Shown here in pieces: positions 18,843-27,458 of a stretch of 64,000 nt of DNA. The stretch's first letter is position 1; every line of letters starts with the position of its first letter. This stretch comes from Chitinibacter tainanensis DSM 15459 (GTDB taxonomy: Bacteria; Pseudomonadota; Gammaproteobacteria; Burkholderiales; Chitinibacteraceae). The DNA is taken from the NCBI RefSeq assembly GCF_000429785.1, contig NZ_AUCN01000009.1, positions 681,261 to 745,260 of the forward strand, in the 5' to 3' direction. The translations under genes were made by a program, and so were the position numbers. Below the pieces are notes generated by a model, which saw only the letters and a program-made list of their open reading frames with translations, ran no database searches and was not told where the DNA came from.

Positions 18843-20531
18843 ATGACTACCGCTACTATGGACAGCTTTGCAGCCCTGTTTGAGGAAAGCCTCACCCGCC
18901 AAGAAATGCGCGCTGGTGAAGTGATTACCGCTGAGGTTGTAGCGATCGACAGCAACTTTGTCACTGTAAATGCTGGCCTGAAATCAGAATCTCTGATTCC
19001 GCTGGACGAATTCAAAAACGACAGCGGCGAAGTTGACGTTAAAGTTGGTGACTTCGTACCTGTTGCCATCGACAGCCTGGAAAACGGCTACGGTGAAACT
19101 AAGCTGTCTCGCGAAAAAGCGAAACGTCTGGCTTCTTGGATCGAGCTGGAAGACTGCCTGGAGCGCGGCGAGATCATGACCGGTGTTATTTCCGGCAAGG
19201 TCAAAGGTGGTTTGACTGTGATGGTAAATGGCCTGCGTGCCTTCCTGCCAGGTTCTCTGGTAGACATCCGTCCAGTGAAAGACACTACGCCTTACGAAGG
19301 TAAGCAAGTTGAATTCAAAGTGATCAAACTGGATCGCAAACGTAACAACGTGGTGGTATCACGTCGTGCGGTACTGGAAGACTCTCTGGGTGAAGAGCGT
19401 CAGAAACTGCTCGAGACCCTGAAAGAAGGCTCGATCGTTAAAGGTATCGTTAAAAACATCACTGACTACGGTGCGTTCGTTGATCTGGGCGGTATTGATG
19501 GTCTGTTGCACATCACTGACCTGGCATGGCGCCGTGTTAAACACCCATCTGAAGTTCTGTCAGTGGGTGATGAGCTGGAAGCTAAGGTTCTGAAGTTCGA
19601 TCAAGACAAGAACCGTGTATCTCTGGGTCTGAAACAACTGGGCGAAGATCCATGGGTGGGTCTGTCACGTCGTTACCCATCAGGCACTCGTCTGTTCGGT
19701 AAAGTAACTAACCTGACCGACTACGGCGCGTTCGTTGAAATCGAACAAGGCATCGAAGGTCTGGTACACGTTTCTGAAATGGATTGGACTAACAAAAACG
19801 TTCACCCATCGAAAGTAGTAGCGCTGGGCGACGAAGTTGAAGTGATGATCCTGGATATCGACGAAGACAAACGTCGTATCAGCCTCGGCATGAAACAGTG
19901 CATGGCTAATCCATGGGACGATTTCGCTGCTAACTACAAGAAAGGCGACAAAATCAAAGGCGCGATCAAATCGATCACTGACTTTGGTGTGTTCGTTGGT
20001 CTGGCTGGCGGTATCGACGGCCTGGTTCACTTGTCTGACCTGTCTTGGAACGTGGCTGGTGAAGAAGCCGTTCGTAACTTCAAGAAAGGCGATGAAGTTG
20101 AAGCCATCGTTCTGTCTATCGATGTAGAGAAAGAGCGTATCAGCCTCGGCATCAAACAGATGGAAGGTGATCCATTCAACAACTTCATCTCTCAATTCGA
20201 CAAAGGTGCCGTAGTTAAAGGCGCGGTTAAATCACTGGACGCGAAAGGCGCCGTAGTGACTCTGTCGGATGATGTTGAAGGTTACCTGCGTGCGACTGAA
20301 GTTTCACGTGATCGCGTAGAAGACATCCGCACCGTTCTGAAAGAAGGTGATGAAGTTGAAGCGATGATCATCAACGTGGATCGCAAAACTCGTTCGATCA
20401 ACCTGTCAATCAAAGCTAAAGACAGTGCTGAACAAAGCGAAGCAATGAGCAAACTGTCAACAGACGCTAACGCTGGTACGACGAGCTTGGGCGCGCTGCT
20501 GAAAGCTAAGCTGTCAGGTTCTGCTGAATAA
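18843..20531 (+). CDS. rpsA: 30S ribosomal protein S1
   Basis: Essential mRNA-binding ribosomal protein of 562 residues with six S1 (OB-fold) domains spanning about residues 22-525. The repeating [17 protein letters not shown]...GLLHITDL pattern is clear in domains 3 to 5. Codon choice is strongly biased toward GGT, CGT and GTT, unlike flanking genes, as expected for a very highly expressed gene. A second in-frame ATG at 18858 is an alternative start. No strong Shine-Dalgarno sequence precedes either, as in other rpsA genes. It is followed by ihfB at 25 bp. Confidence 0.97.
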   Translation: MTTATMDSFAALFEESLTRQEMRAGEVITAEVVAIDSNFVTVNAGLKSESLIPLDEFKNDSGEVDVKVGDFVPVAIDSLENGYGETKLSREKAKRLASWIELEDCLERGEIMTGVISGKVKGGLTVMVNGLRAFLPGSLVDIRPVKDTTPYEGKQVEFKVIKLDRKRNNVVVSRRAVLEDSLGEERQKLLETLKEGSIVKGIVKNITDYGAFVDLGGIDGLLHITDLAWRRVKHPSEVLSVGDELEAKVLKFDQDKNRVSLGLKQLGEDPWVGLSRRYPSGTRLFGKVTNLTDYGAFVEIEQGIEGLVHVSEMDWTNKNVHPSKVVALGDEVEVMILDIDEDKRRISLGMKQCMANPWDDFAANYKKGDKIKGAIKSITDFGVFVGLAGGIDGLVHLSDLSWNVAGEEAVRNFKKGDEVEAIVLSIDVEKERISLGIKQMEGDPFNNFISQFDKGAVVKGAVKSLDAKGAVVTLSDDVEGYLRATEVSRDRVEDIRTVLKEGDEVEAMIINVDRKTRSINLSIKAKDSAEQSEAMSKLSTDANAGTTSLGALLKAKLSGSAE

Positions 20532-20556
20532 TCCTGCATAGGAATCGCAGTAGGAT

Positions 20557-20841
20557 ATGACCAAATCTGAACTCATCGCACGACTGGCCGAGCGCTATCC
20601 ACAGCTGGTTGCCAAAGATGCAGAGTTGGCCGTGAAGACAATGCTCGATGCCATGGCCCGTAGCCTTTCGCAAGGCCAACGCATCGAGATTCGCGGTTTT
20701 GGTAGCTTCGACTTGAACTATCGCCCGCCACGGGTGGGGCGCAACCCAAAGTCAGGCACGAAAGTGGCTGTACCAGAAAAGTTTGTGCCGCACTTTAAAG
20801 CAGGCAAAGAGCTGAGAGAGCGGGTCGATTTCGAGCTGTAA
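20557..20841 (+). CDS. ihfB: Integration host factor beta subunit
   Basis: A 94-residue DNA-bending protein of the HU/IHF family that pairs with IhfA. It has MTKSELI at the start, [10 protein letters not shown] near residue 50 and GRNPKSG near residue 66, which carries the DNA-intercalating proline. [22 protein letters not shown] follows. The rpsA-ihfB linkage is conserved in proteobacteria and distinguishes it from hup genes. AGTAGGA lies upstream of the ATG. A strong terminator follows. Confidence 0.95.
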   Translation: MTKSELIARLAERYPQLVAKDAELAVKTMLDAMARSLSQGQRIEIRGFGSFDLNYRPPRVGRNPKSGTKVAVPEKFVPHFKAGKELRERVDFEL

Positions 20842-20858
20842 TCTGAGTGGCTTTACCC

Positions 20859-20890
20859 AAAGCGGCCTCTGCGGAGGCCGCTTTTTTATT
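20859..20890 (+). terminator. Rho-independent terminator after ihfB
   Basis: Stem AGCGGCCTC / GAGGCCGCT with a TGCG loop, followed by TTTTTTATT. It ends the rpsA-ihfB unit just before the lapA promoter. Confidence 0.92.
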
Positions 20891-20898
20891 GTGCTTGC

Positions 20899-20926
20899 TT
20901 AACCCAATGCTAATTTAGGCTACAAT
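20899..20926 (+). promoter_or_regulatory. Likely promoter for lapAB
   Basis: TACAAT at 20921-20926 is a good -10 box. TTAACC at 20899-20904 is a partial -35 match at 16-bp spacing. It sits between the ihfB terminator and lapA, where a promoter is needed. Confidence 0.5.
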
Positions 20927-20955
20927 GGAACGCAGATAACAAGGGGAGTATTACG

Positions 20956-21258
20956 ATGCAATATCTGGGCTGGATCGTTAAATTTCTGATCTTTGTGTTG
21001 TTGTTTGGTTTTGCCATGCATAACGCTGTCCCTGTCGATCTGCATTTCTTCCTTGGCTATGTCTGGAATGCGCCTTTGGCCATGATTTTATTAGTGTTTT
21101 TCGTGCTGGGCGTGGTGTTTGGCTTGCTGGCGAGTTTTAGCCAGGTATTTCGTCTGCGTCGCGAGCTGGTGAAATTGCGCAAAGAAAACAAACAACTCGC
21201 GCCGATTGCTGCGCCACTCACTGACTCCCCCCTGATTCAACCAAAAGACGCGATCTAA
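20956..21258 (+). CDS. lapA: Lipopolysaccharide assembly protein A (DUF1049)
   Basis: A 100-residue inner-membrane protein with two hydrophobic segments (about residues 5-25 and 42-65) and a C-terminal charged helix (RLRRELVKLRKENKQL). This is the DUF1049/LapA pattern. LapA works with LapB to control LPS synthesis by promoting FtsH turnover of LpxC; that is knowledge from E. coli. AAGGGGAG precedes the ATG. Its stop is 3 bp from the lapB start, which supports the assignment. Confidence 0.9.
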   Translation: MQYLGWIVKFLIFVLLFGFAMHNAVPVDLHFFLGYVWNAPLAMILLVFFVLGVVFGLLASFSQVFRLRRELVKLRKENKQLAPIAAPLTDSPLIQPKDAI

Positions 21259-21261
21259 TCA

Positions 21262-22437
21262 ATGATTGAAATCCAATTCTGGTGGCTGGTGATTTTGCCA
21301 GCCTTTTTTGGCTTGGGCTGGCTTGCCGCCCGGGTCGATATCAAACACGTTATTGCTCAAAGTAAATCGCTGCCGGCGGCTTATTTCAAAGGCCTTAATC
21401 ACCTCTTATCGGGTGAAACCAATAAGGCCGTGGAGATTTATGTCGATATTGCCAAGCAGCACGAAGAAACCATTGAATTGCAATTCACGCTCGGGCATTT
21501 ATTCCGGCGGCGTGGCGAATTGGAGCGTGCTATTCGCATGCACCAAAAATTGCTCGCCCGGCGTGATCTAAGTGACGTGCAGCAAGAAAAAGCCAAGCTT
21601 GAATTGGCGATCGACTTTATTAAGGCAGGGCTCTTTGATCGTGCCGAAAACTTGCTGCATGAATTATCCGGCACCGGAGCGGCACGCGCCGCTTTAGTTG
21701 AGCTCTTAGCAATTTATCAGCAAGAGCATGAGTGGCTCAAAGCCATTGAGATCGCCCAGCAGTTGCGCGATGAAAGCCACAGCTATCAGCATGAAATTGC
21801 TCAATTTTATTGCGAATTGGCGGCGTCGGCCTTGGTGCGTAAAGAGCTAGATACGGCGAATGGTTTTCTGGGGCAGGCTTTACAGATTCATCGCCAATGT
21901 GTGCGGGCGCGCCTGATGCGCGGTGAGATCTTGCTGGCCCAAGGCAGTGCGCAAGCAGCGCTGGATGAATGGCTGGCGATTGAAAACCAAGATCCACAAT
22001 ATTTAACTCTGGCTGCCAAGCAGGTCTTGCATGCTTACACCCAAATAGGGCTGGCGGCCGAAGGCGTGGCACTACTGCGGCGGTATCTGGCGCGGTATCC
22101 GGAGCTGGATATTGTTGATCTTTTATACGAGCAAATTATTGCTGCAGATGGCGTGGAGGCGGCGCACGACTTTGTGCGTGAACGCTTACGTGAGACGCCA
22201 ACGATGTCCGGGCTGCGCAAATTGCTGGAGGCACATCTGCTGGTGGCACCCGATGAGCAAAAGCCAGAAATCGAACTCATCGGCAAACTGCTGCACGACA
22301 ACACCCGCGAACACACGATGTATTATTGCCATGAATGCGGCTTTAAAACCCGCCAATTTTTCTGGCATTGTCCCGGTTGTAATGGCTGGGAAACCTATGC
22401 GCCGATCCGCGGCAAACGCCGTACGGCTAATCATTGA
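21262..22437 (+). CDS. lapB: Lipopolysaccharide assembly protein B
   Basis: A 391-residue membrane-anchored TPR protein. An N-terminal transmembrane segment (residues about 5-22) is followed by tandem TPR helices (for example [23 protein letters not shown] near residue 42) and a C-terminal rubredoxin-like zinc site with two CxxC pairs (CHECG and CPGCN, residues about 354-374). LapB links LPS transport to LpxC degradation by FtsH in E. coli. It is the typical partner of lapA and is followed by pyrF, as in many proteobacteria. Confidence 0.94.
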   Translation: MIEIQFWWLVILPAFFGLGWLAARVDIKHVIAQSKSLPAAYFKGLNHLLSGETNKAVEIYVDIAKQHEETIELQFTLGHLFRRRGELERAIRMHQKLLARRDLSDVQQEKAKLELAIDFIKAGLFDRAENLLHELSGTGAARAALVELLAIYQQEHEWLKAIEIAQQLRDESHSYQHEIAQFYCELAASALVRKELDTANGFLGQALQIHRQCVRARLMRGEILLAQGSAQAALDEWLAIENQDPQYLTLAAKQVLHAYTQIGLAAEGVALLRRYLARYPELDIVDLLYEQIIAADGVEAAHDFVRERLRETPTMSGLRKLLEAHLLVAPDEQKPEIELIGKLLHDNTREHTMYYCHECGFKTRQFFWHCPGCNGWETYAPIRGKRRTANH

Positions 22438-22478
22438 TTGGCCGCTTTGCTAATTCTAATTTCTGTTTGGTTTTAAAT

Positions 22479-23177
22479 ATGACGCTTGATCCTCGTATTG
22501 TGGTGGCACTGGATTATCCGAATGCCGCTGGTGCTTTGGCCTTTGCTGAGCGTGTAAACCCGCAACTGTGCCGTTTGAAAGTGGGTAAAGAGTTGTTTAC
22601 TGCCGCTGGCCCACAGTTGGTGGAGCAATTGTCGGGCAAAGGCTTTGAAGTTTTTCTTGATCTCAAATTCCATGATATTCCGAATACTGTAGCGCAAGCC
22701 TGCAAAATGGCCGCCGATTTGGGTGTCTGGATGGTGAATGTGCACGCCAGTGGTGGCCGCAAAATGATGGAAACCACCCGCGAAACGCTGGATAAACTCA
22801 GCCAACGACCACTGCTGATAGCGGTTACCGTCCTAACTAGTATGGGTGCCGAAGACCTGCAAGAGCTTGGCTTGCACTGCAGCCCCGCCGAGCAGGTGGA
22901 GCGCCTGGCAAAATTGACCAAAAGCTGCGGTCTTGATGGCGTGGTGTGCTCTGCGCAGGAAGCCAGCTTATTAAAGGCTGCTTGCGGCCAAGATTTTAAA
23001 TTGGTTACCCCAGGTATTCGCCCAGCCGATGCGGCCCTGGATGATCAAAACCGCGTGATGACGCCTGCTGCCGCGATTGCGGCTGGAGCGGATTATCTGG
23101 TGATTGGGCGTCCGATCACGCAAAGTGCCGACCCACTGGCGACCCTACAAGCCATTCAGGCATCTTTGCTGGGGTAA
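22479..23177 (+). CDS. pyrF: Orotidine 5'-phosphate decarboxylase
   Basis: The last step of UMP synthesis; about 232 residues, a TIM barrel. The catalytic [10 protein letters not shown] motif (Lys and Asp) is near residue 60, [13 protein letters not shown] near 33, and VTPGIRP with the closing [11 protein letters not shown] near 180-212 bind phosphate. I chose ATG 22479 because the family starts [11 protein letters not shown]; the frame is open to 22434, where an in-frame ATG overlaps the lapB stop. A clear ribosome-binding site is not seen at either start. Confidence 0.95.
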   Translation: MTLDPRIVVALDYPNAAGALAFAERVNPQLCRLKVGKELFTAAGPQLVEQLSGKGFEVFLDLKFHDIPNTVAQACKMAADLGVWMVNVHASGGRKMMETTRETLDKLSQRPLLIAVTVLTSMGAEDLQELGLHCSPAEQVERLAKLTKSCGLDGVVCSAQEASLLKAACGQDFKLVTPGIRPADAALDDQNRVMTPAAAIAAGADYLVIGRPITQSADPLATLQAIQASLLG

Positions 23178-23181
23178 GCCA

Positions 23182-24105
23182 ATGCAGTTAAAAGAGCAGG
23201 TAAAGCAGGCGCGAGTATTGGTGGTCGGTGATGTGATGCTGGATCGCTACTGGTTTGGCGACGTTGAGCGGATTTCACCTGAAGCCCCGGTGCCGGTTGC
23301 GCGGATTACCAAGAGCGACGAGCGTGCCGGTGGCGCCGCGAATGTGGCCCGCAATATCGTGGCGCTGGGTGGTCAGGCACGGCTCTTGTCAGTCATCGGT
23401 GATGACGAGGCGGGCACGAGCCTGGAAAAACTCTTACAGCAGGCTGGGGTAGAAACGGGCCTGCACCGTGATGCCGAGATCTCCACCACCGTCAAATTGC
23501 GGGTATTGTCTCGTCAGCAGCAATTACTACGCATCGATTTTGAAGACAAGCCCAGCCACGAAGTGCTGGCCGCGAAGCTCGATGATTTCAAAGCCTCGTT
23601 GCTTGATATTGATGTGGTGATTTTGTCCGATTATGGCAAAGGCAGCCTATCGCACGTGCAAGCCATGATTCAGGCCGCCAATGAAGCGGGTAAACCGGTG
23701 CTGGTCGATCCGAAAGGGGATGAATACAGCATTTATGCAGGCGCGACGTTGCTCACGCCCAATCGCAGCGAATTCAAGCAAGTGGCGGGTAGCTGGCAAG
23801 ATGAGGCAGAACTTACCCGTAAAGCTCAAGCTCTGCGCGAGCAATTGCAGTTGCAGGCATTGCTGGTGACGCGCAGCGAAGAAGGGATGAGCCTCTTCAA
23901 AGCGGATCAAGTGGTACACAAACCCACCCAAGCCCGCGAGGTGTTTGATGTCTCAGGGGCGGGCGATACGGTCATTGCCACGCTGGGCTTAATGCTGGCG
24001 GCGGGGCTGGATTTACCCGAAGCGATGGATTGGTCGAATAAAGCGGCTGGCATCGTGGTGGCCAAGCTGGGTACTGCCGTAGCGAGCGCAGAAGAGCTAT
24101 TTTAG
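23182..24105 (+). CDS. rfaE1: D-glycero-beta-D-manno-heptose-7-phosphate kinase
   Basis: A PfkB-family kinase that makes heptose 1,7-bisphosphate for LPS inner core synthesis; about 307 residues. VVGDVMLDRYWFGDV is at residue 14, RAGGAANVARNI near residue 52 and DVSGAGDTVIATL near 255 carries the catalytic Asp. It corresponds to the N-terminal half of E. coli HldE; the adenylyltransferase half is absent and must be elsewhere. ATG 23182 starts 4 bp after pyrF. The epimerase gene hldD is about 17 kb downstream. Confidence 0.92.
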   Translation: MQLKEQVKQARVLVVGDVMLDRYWFGDVERISPEAPVPVARITKSDERAGGAANVARNIVALGGQARLLSVIGDDEAGTSLEKLLQQAGVETGLHRDAEISTTVKLRVLSRQQQLLRIDFEDKPSHEVLAAKLDDFKASLLDIDVVILSDYGKGSLSHVQAMIQAANEAGKPVLVDPKGDEYSIYAGATLLTPNRSEFKQVAGSWQDEAELTRKAQALREQLQLQALLVTRSEEGMSLFKADQVVHKPTQAREVFDVSGAGDTVIATLGLMLAAGLDLPEAMDWSNKAAGIVVAKLGTAVASAEELF

Positions 24106-24128
24106 CGAGCTATACTGGGCTGGGGTAT

Positions 24129-24155
24129 TAAAAAGGACGCCGTGGCGTCCTTTTT
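24129..24155. terminator. Bidirectional terminator between rfaE1 and the diguanylate cyclase
   Basis: AAAAAGGACGCC and GGCGTCCTTTTT form a symmetric hairpin with A and T runs on both sides, lying between two convergent genes. Confidence 0.88.
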
Positions 24156-24168
24156 GTTTGCGGCTCGC

Positions 24169-25944
24169 TCAGCCTTGTTCCACCCGGTTTTTGCCGTTTT
24201 TCTTCGCCCGATACATGGCTTCATCCGCACGCTTGAGGACCGCATCGCGCGCTTCGGTAGGCTCGGCCAAGGTGATGCCTGCGCTGAAGGTGATGAGCAC
24301 CTTTTCGTTGTCATGCATGAAAAAGCGCTTGGTGAGCTCACGCTGCACCCGCTGCATAATCATCGTGCCAGCGGCCAGATTGGTGTCCGGCATCAGCACC
24401 ACAAATTCTTCGCCACCATAGCGGGCGACGGTATCGGTGGGTCGCAGCAGATCTTTCACGACCGCCACCAAATGCTTGAGCGCCGCATCGCCTGCCGCAT
24501 GGCCCATGCCATCATTGAGTTTTTTGAAGTTATCAATATCCAGCAGCGCCACAGCAAACTGGGTATGGCTGCGCAAGGCGCGTGAAGTTTCGATCTGATA
24601 AGCGTCTTCCAGACCGCGGCGATTGAGGGCGCCGGTAAGTTGGTCTTCGCGGACTTTATCACTCAGCGCGGTGAGCTCTTTTTCTAACTCGACCACGCGG
24701 GAATGGGCAAGGTCGGCTTGTTTGCGCGCTTCACGCAGCTCATCGCGCGAGCGCATTACATCCAGCTGCATGCTGCGGGTGTCTTGCAGCAGATCTTCCA
24801 TCACATGGCGGATCGAGGTGAGATCGTTGGCGACGGTGATTTTCTCGGCATAGCCACTGATTTTCTCGTGATAGGTGTCGGTACTTTCAGACATAAAGCT
24901 TAAGCGATCGATAAAGGTCGCCAGCATATCTTTCAAGACCGATTGCGCTTCAACCAGGCTGTGTTTTACCTGACTTTGCTTATACAGCACTTCTTTTAGG
25001 CCGGCCTCGGCGTCGTACAGCACGCGCATATCCAGCGGTTGGGCCATGATGCTTTGCACCACGGCGATCTGACCGCGCACCCATTCATCGTCGACCACGA
25101 TTTCGGCCATATTGTCGGTGAGCAGGCGCAATAAGCGCATCAGCCCATCGCAGAGTCGGTCTTCCTGATCGTTTTGCAGCTCCAGTTTGAGCCAGAATTT
25201 GCGCAAGCGCGGTAGCCATTTATCCATCTCGGCGGCATTGCTCACCGCGCGGGCTTCACCCGCCATTGCTTGCGTCTCTTGCTGCAGATCCGGGTTGTGG
25301 CTGAGGCGTGCCTGTAGGCCGAGCTCCAATGCGGTAACTGTGGCATCGCGCCAGTCCTGCCAGTTAATGCCGCCATAGGCAGCCCCCTCGGCTGGTGTAG
25401 TGGCTGGATTGGCGGGCGCATTGCCCTCGCTAGCCTCGGCGCTGCTCAGCCCGCTATCAATACCAGTTTCGCCCCAGGCCGTAATCAGGCCGCTGAGCTT
25501 TTGATTAAGTTCGTTGCTGTCACTGCCAAAATTGATCAGCACCTTATCCAGTGCTTCACGCTTGCGGCTAGGGGGGTAGGCGGGGTTACGCAAATCCCAC
25601 TGCAGGATCAAATCTTTGATCAGGTCGGCCCAATTGCGGGCTAGATCGGCACTGCCGTGCTGCAGGTTATAGCAGCGGATAATCTGATCGAGTAATGGCT
25701 GCCACTCTTCGCGTTTTATAAGGCGTTTGAGTTGCTCAAGCTGGCGCTTGGCATCGGGATGCTCACTACCATCCAGTGCCTGAATCAGCTCGCGCAGGCC
25801 AGGATGAATCCGCTCTTCCTCGCTACTTTGCGCGATTTCGTGATAAATCGACTGATAATGATCCGGGCTGGGGACGATGCGGCGGAGCGCCAATTGCTTG
25901 AGTGTTTCGCGGGCAATATCGGTCGGGTTGGTCAGTTTTTCCAT
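24169..25944 (-). CDS. Diguanylate cyclase with long N-terminal helical region
   Basis: A 591-residue protein. The C-terminal GGDEF domain (about residues 425-590) is intact: GGEEF active site near residue 532, preceded five residues earlier by RPTD, a classical RxxD inhibitory I-site. It should make cyclic-di-GMP and be product-inhibited. The first 400 residues lack transmembrane segments and recognised sensor domains. They are mostly helical, opening with NPTDIARETLKQLALRRIVP and ending in a coiled coil before the GGDEF. A similar N-terminus recurs in betaproteobacterial cyclases; its signal is unknown. It is a single gene between two terminators. Confidence 0.88.
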   Translation of the reverse strand: MEKLTNPTDIARETLKQLALRRIVPSPDHYQSIYHEIAQSSEEERIHPGLRELIQALDGSEHPDAKRQLEQLKRLIKREEWQPLLDQIIRCYNLQHGSADLARNWADLIKDLILQWDLRNPAYPPSRKREALDKVLINFGSDSNELNQKLSGLITAWGETGIDSGLSSAEASEGNAPANPATTPAEGAAYGGINWQDWRDATVTALELGLQARLSHNPDLQQETQAMAGEARAVSNAAEMDKWLPRLRKFWLKLELQNDQEDRLCDGLMRLLRLLTDNMAEIVVDDEWVRGQIAVVQSIMAQPLDMRVLYDAEAGLKEVLYKQSQVKHSLVEAQSVLKDMLATFIDRLSFMSESTDTYHEKISGYAEKITVANDLTSIRHVMEDLLQDTRSMQLDVMRSRDELREARKQADLAHSRVVELEKELTALSDKVREDQLTGALNRRGLEDAYQIETSRALRSHTQFAVALLDIDNFKKLNDGMGHAAGDAALKHLVAVVKDLLRPTDTVARYGGEEFVVLMPDTNLAAGTMIMQRVQRELTKRFFMHDNEKVLITFSAGITLAEPTEARDAVLKRADEAMYRAKKNGKNRVEQG

Positions 25945-26000
25945 ACGGGCGAACCAGAGGGCAGGTAGACGAAAGTATAGAGCAGCAAAGCGCTGCGCCC

Positions 26001-26031
26001 AATAAAAAACGCCACGTCGGTGACGTGGCGT
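26001..26031 (-). terminator. Rho-independent terminator after ispH
   Basis: Read on the minus strand: stem ACGCCACGT / ACGTGGCGT with a 5-nt loop followed by a T run (the A tract at 26004-26009 on the plus strand). It ends the ribF-ileS-lspA-ispH unit. Confidence 0.88.
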
Positions 26032-26049
26032 TGGGCGGATAATTTATGC

Positions 26050-26970
26050 TTAAACCAAGCCTTTGGGGAGGGCAAAAATCACGTTTTCTTCTACGCCGGG
26101 CATGGTTTCGACCGTGGTGGCACCGAAGGCCTGAATTTGCTCAATCACGCGGCGGACTAATACATCCGGCGCTGAGGCCCCAGCCGTGATGCCGACACGA
26201 CCTTGACTGGCAAACCATTCGGCTTTGAGCTCGGTTTCGTTGTCGACCATATAGGCGGCGATACCAAGCCCCGCGCCAACTTCGCGCAGGCGGTTGGAAT
26301 TGGAGCTATTGGGTGAGCCCACCACGATCAGAATATCGATATCTTTGGCCAGCTGTTTCACCGCATCTTGCCGGTTTTGGGTGGCGTAACAGATATCGTC
26401 TTTCTTCGGGCCGACAATCGCCGGAAAGCGCGCCCGCAAGGCATTGATCACCACCTGCGCGTCGTCCACCGAGAGCGTGGTCTGGGTGACGTAGGCCAGT
26501 TGCTCGGCATTGCGCACTTGCAGATTCAGCACATCTTGCTCGTCTTCCACCAGGTACATGCCACCTTCGCTTTGGCCCATCGTACCTTCAACTTCTGGGT
26601 GGCCTTTGTGCCCGATCATCACGATTTCAAAACCTTGCTCGCGCAGGCGTTTGACTTCGGAGTGCACCTTGGTCACGAGCGGGCAGGTCGCATCAAAAAT
26701 CGTCAGCCCCCGCTCGGCGGCTTCCGCGCGTACGGCTTGTGATACGCCATGCGCGGAGAAAATCAGCGTGTTACCGGCCGGCACATCGGCCAAATCCTCG
26801 ATAAAAATCGCGCCTTTGGCTTTCAGATCTTCGATCACAAATTTATTGTGGACCACTTCATGGCGCACGTAGATCGGGGCGCCGTATTTTTCGAGCGCTT
26901 TTTCGACGATGGCAATCGCACGATCCACGCCGGCACAGAAGCCGCGTGGCTGGGCGAGGATAATGTTCAT
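26050..26970 (-). CDS. ispH: 4-hydroxy-3-methylbut-2-enyl diphosphate reductase
   Basis: Last enzyme of the MEP isoprenoid pathway, a [4Fe-4S] protein of 306 residues. The three cluster cysteines are visible: [11 protein letters not shown] at residue 12, [11 protein letters not shown] near residue 96 and [11 protein letters not shown] near 197. Substrate-binding HEVVHN and [12 protein letters not shown] are also present. Its start overlaps the lspA stop by 4 bp. The ribF-ileS-lspA-ispH order is classical; the FKBP isomerase often between lspA and ispH is absent. Confidence 0.96.
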   Translation of the reverse strand: MNIILAQPRGFCAGVDRAIAIVEKALEKYGAPIYVRHEVVHNKFVIEDLKAKGAIFIEDLADVPAGNTLIFSAHGVSQAVRAEAAERGLTIFDATCPLVTKVHSEVKRLREQGFEIVMIGHKGHPEVEGTMGQSEGGMYLVEDEQDVLNLQVRNAEQLAYVTQTTLSVDDAQVVINALRARFPAIVGPKKDDICYATQNRQDAVKQLAKDIDILIVVGSPNSSNSNRLREVGAGLGIAAYMVDNETELKAEWFASQGRVGITAGASAPDVLVRRVIEQIQAFGATTVETMPGVEENVIFALPKGLV

Positions 26971-27458
26971 GCGGTTTTTTCCTTTTTAAAGCTGTCGATC
27001 ACCAATAACGCGGCGCCAACGCAAATGGCCGAATCGGCAATATTAAACGCGGGGTAAAACCAGCGTTGCTGATAGTGCAGCTGGATAAAGTCGATCACAT
27101 GACCAAAGATCATTCGGTCGATCGCATTGCCGAGCGCACCACCGAGAATCAGCGCCAGCGCGGTGGCATAGCGCGGCTCGTGCTGGTGTTTTTTCAGCAA
27201 AAACACAATCACTACCGACACCACTAGCGCGAGGCCCGTAAAAAAGTGCCGCTGCCAGCCACCGGCATCAGCCAAAAACGAAAAGGCCGCGCCCGGATTG
27301 TAGGCAAGGGTCAGATTAAAGAAACCCGGAATGATTTCATGCACCTGATACAGCTCGAATACCGCCTCAATCCAGTGTTTGCTCACCTGATCGAGTAACA
27401 GCACCAGCGCGGCGAGCCCGAGAAAGGCGCCAAACCGCGGCGTGAACAGCTTAGGCAT
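26967..27458 (-). CDS. lspA: Lipoprotein signal peptidase II
   Basis: An inner-membrane aspartyl protease that removes prolipoprotein signal peptides; about 163 residues with four hydrophobic segments. The catalytic aspartates are in [10 protein letters not shown] (near residue 117) and FNIADSAI (near 136); NPGAAFSFL and the [10 protein letters not shown] start are conserved. I chose ATG 27458, which overlaps the ileS stop by 8 bp; the frame continues to 27497 inside ileS without family similarity. Confidence 0.95.
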   Translation of the reverse strand: MPKLFTPRFGAFLGLAALVLLLDQVSKHWIEAVFELYQVHEIIPGFFNLTLAYNPGAAFSFLADAGGWQRHFFTGLALVVSVVIVFLLKKHQHEPRYATALALILGGALGNAIDRMIFGHVIDFIQLHYQQRWFYPAFNIADSAICVGAALLVIDSFKKEKTA

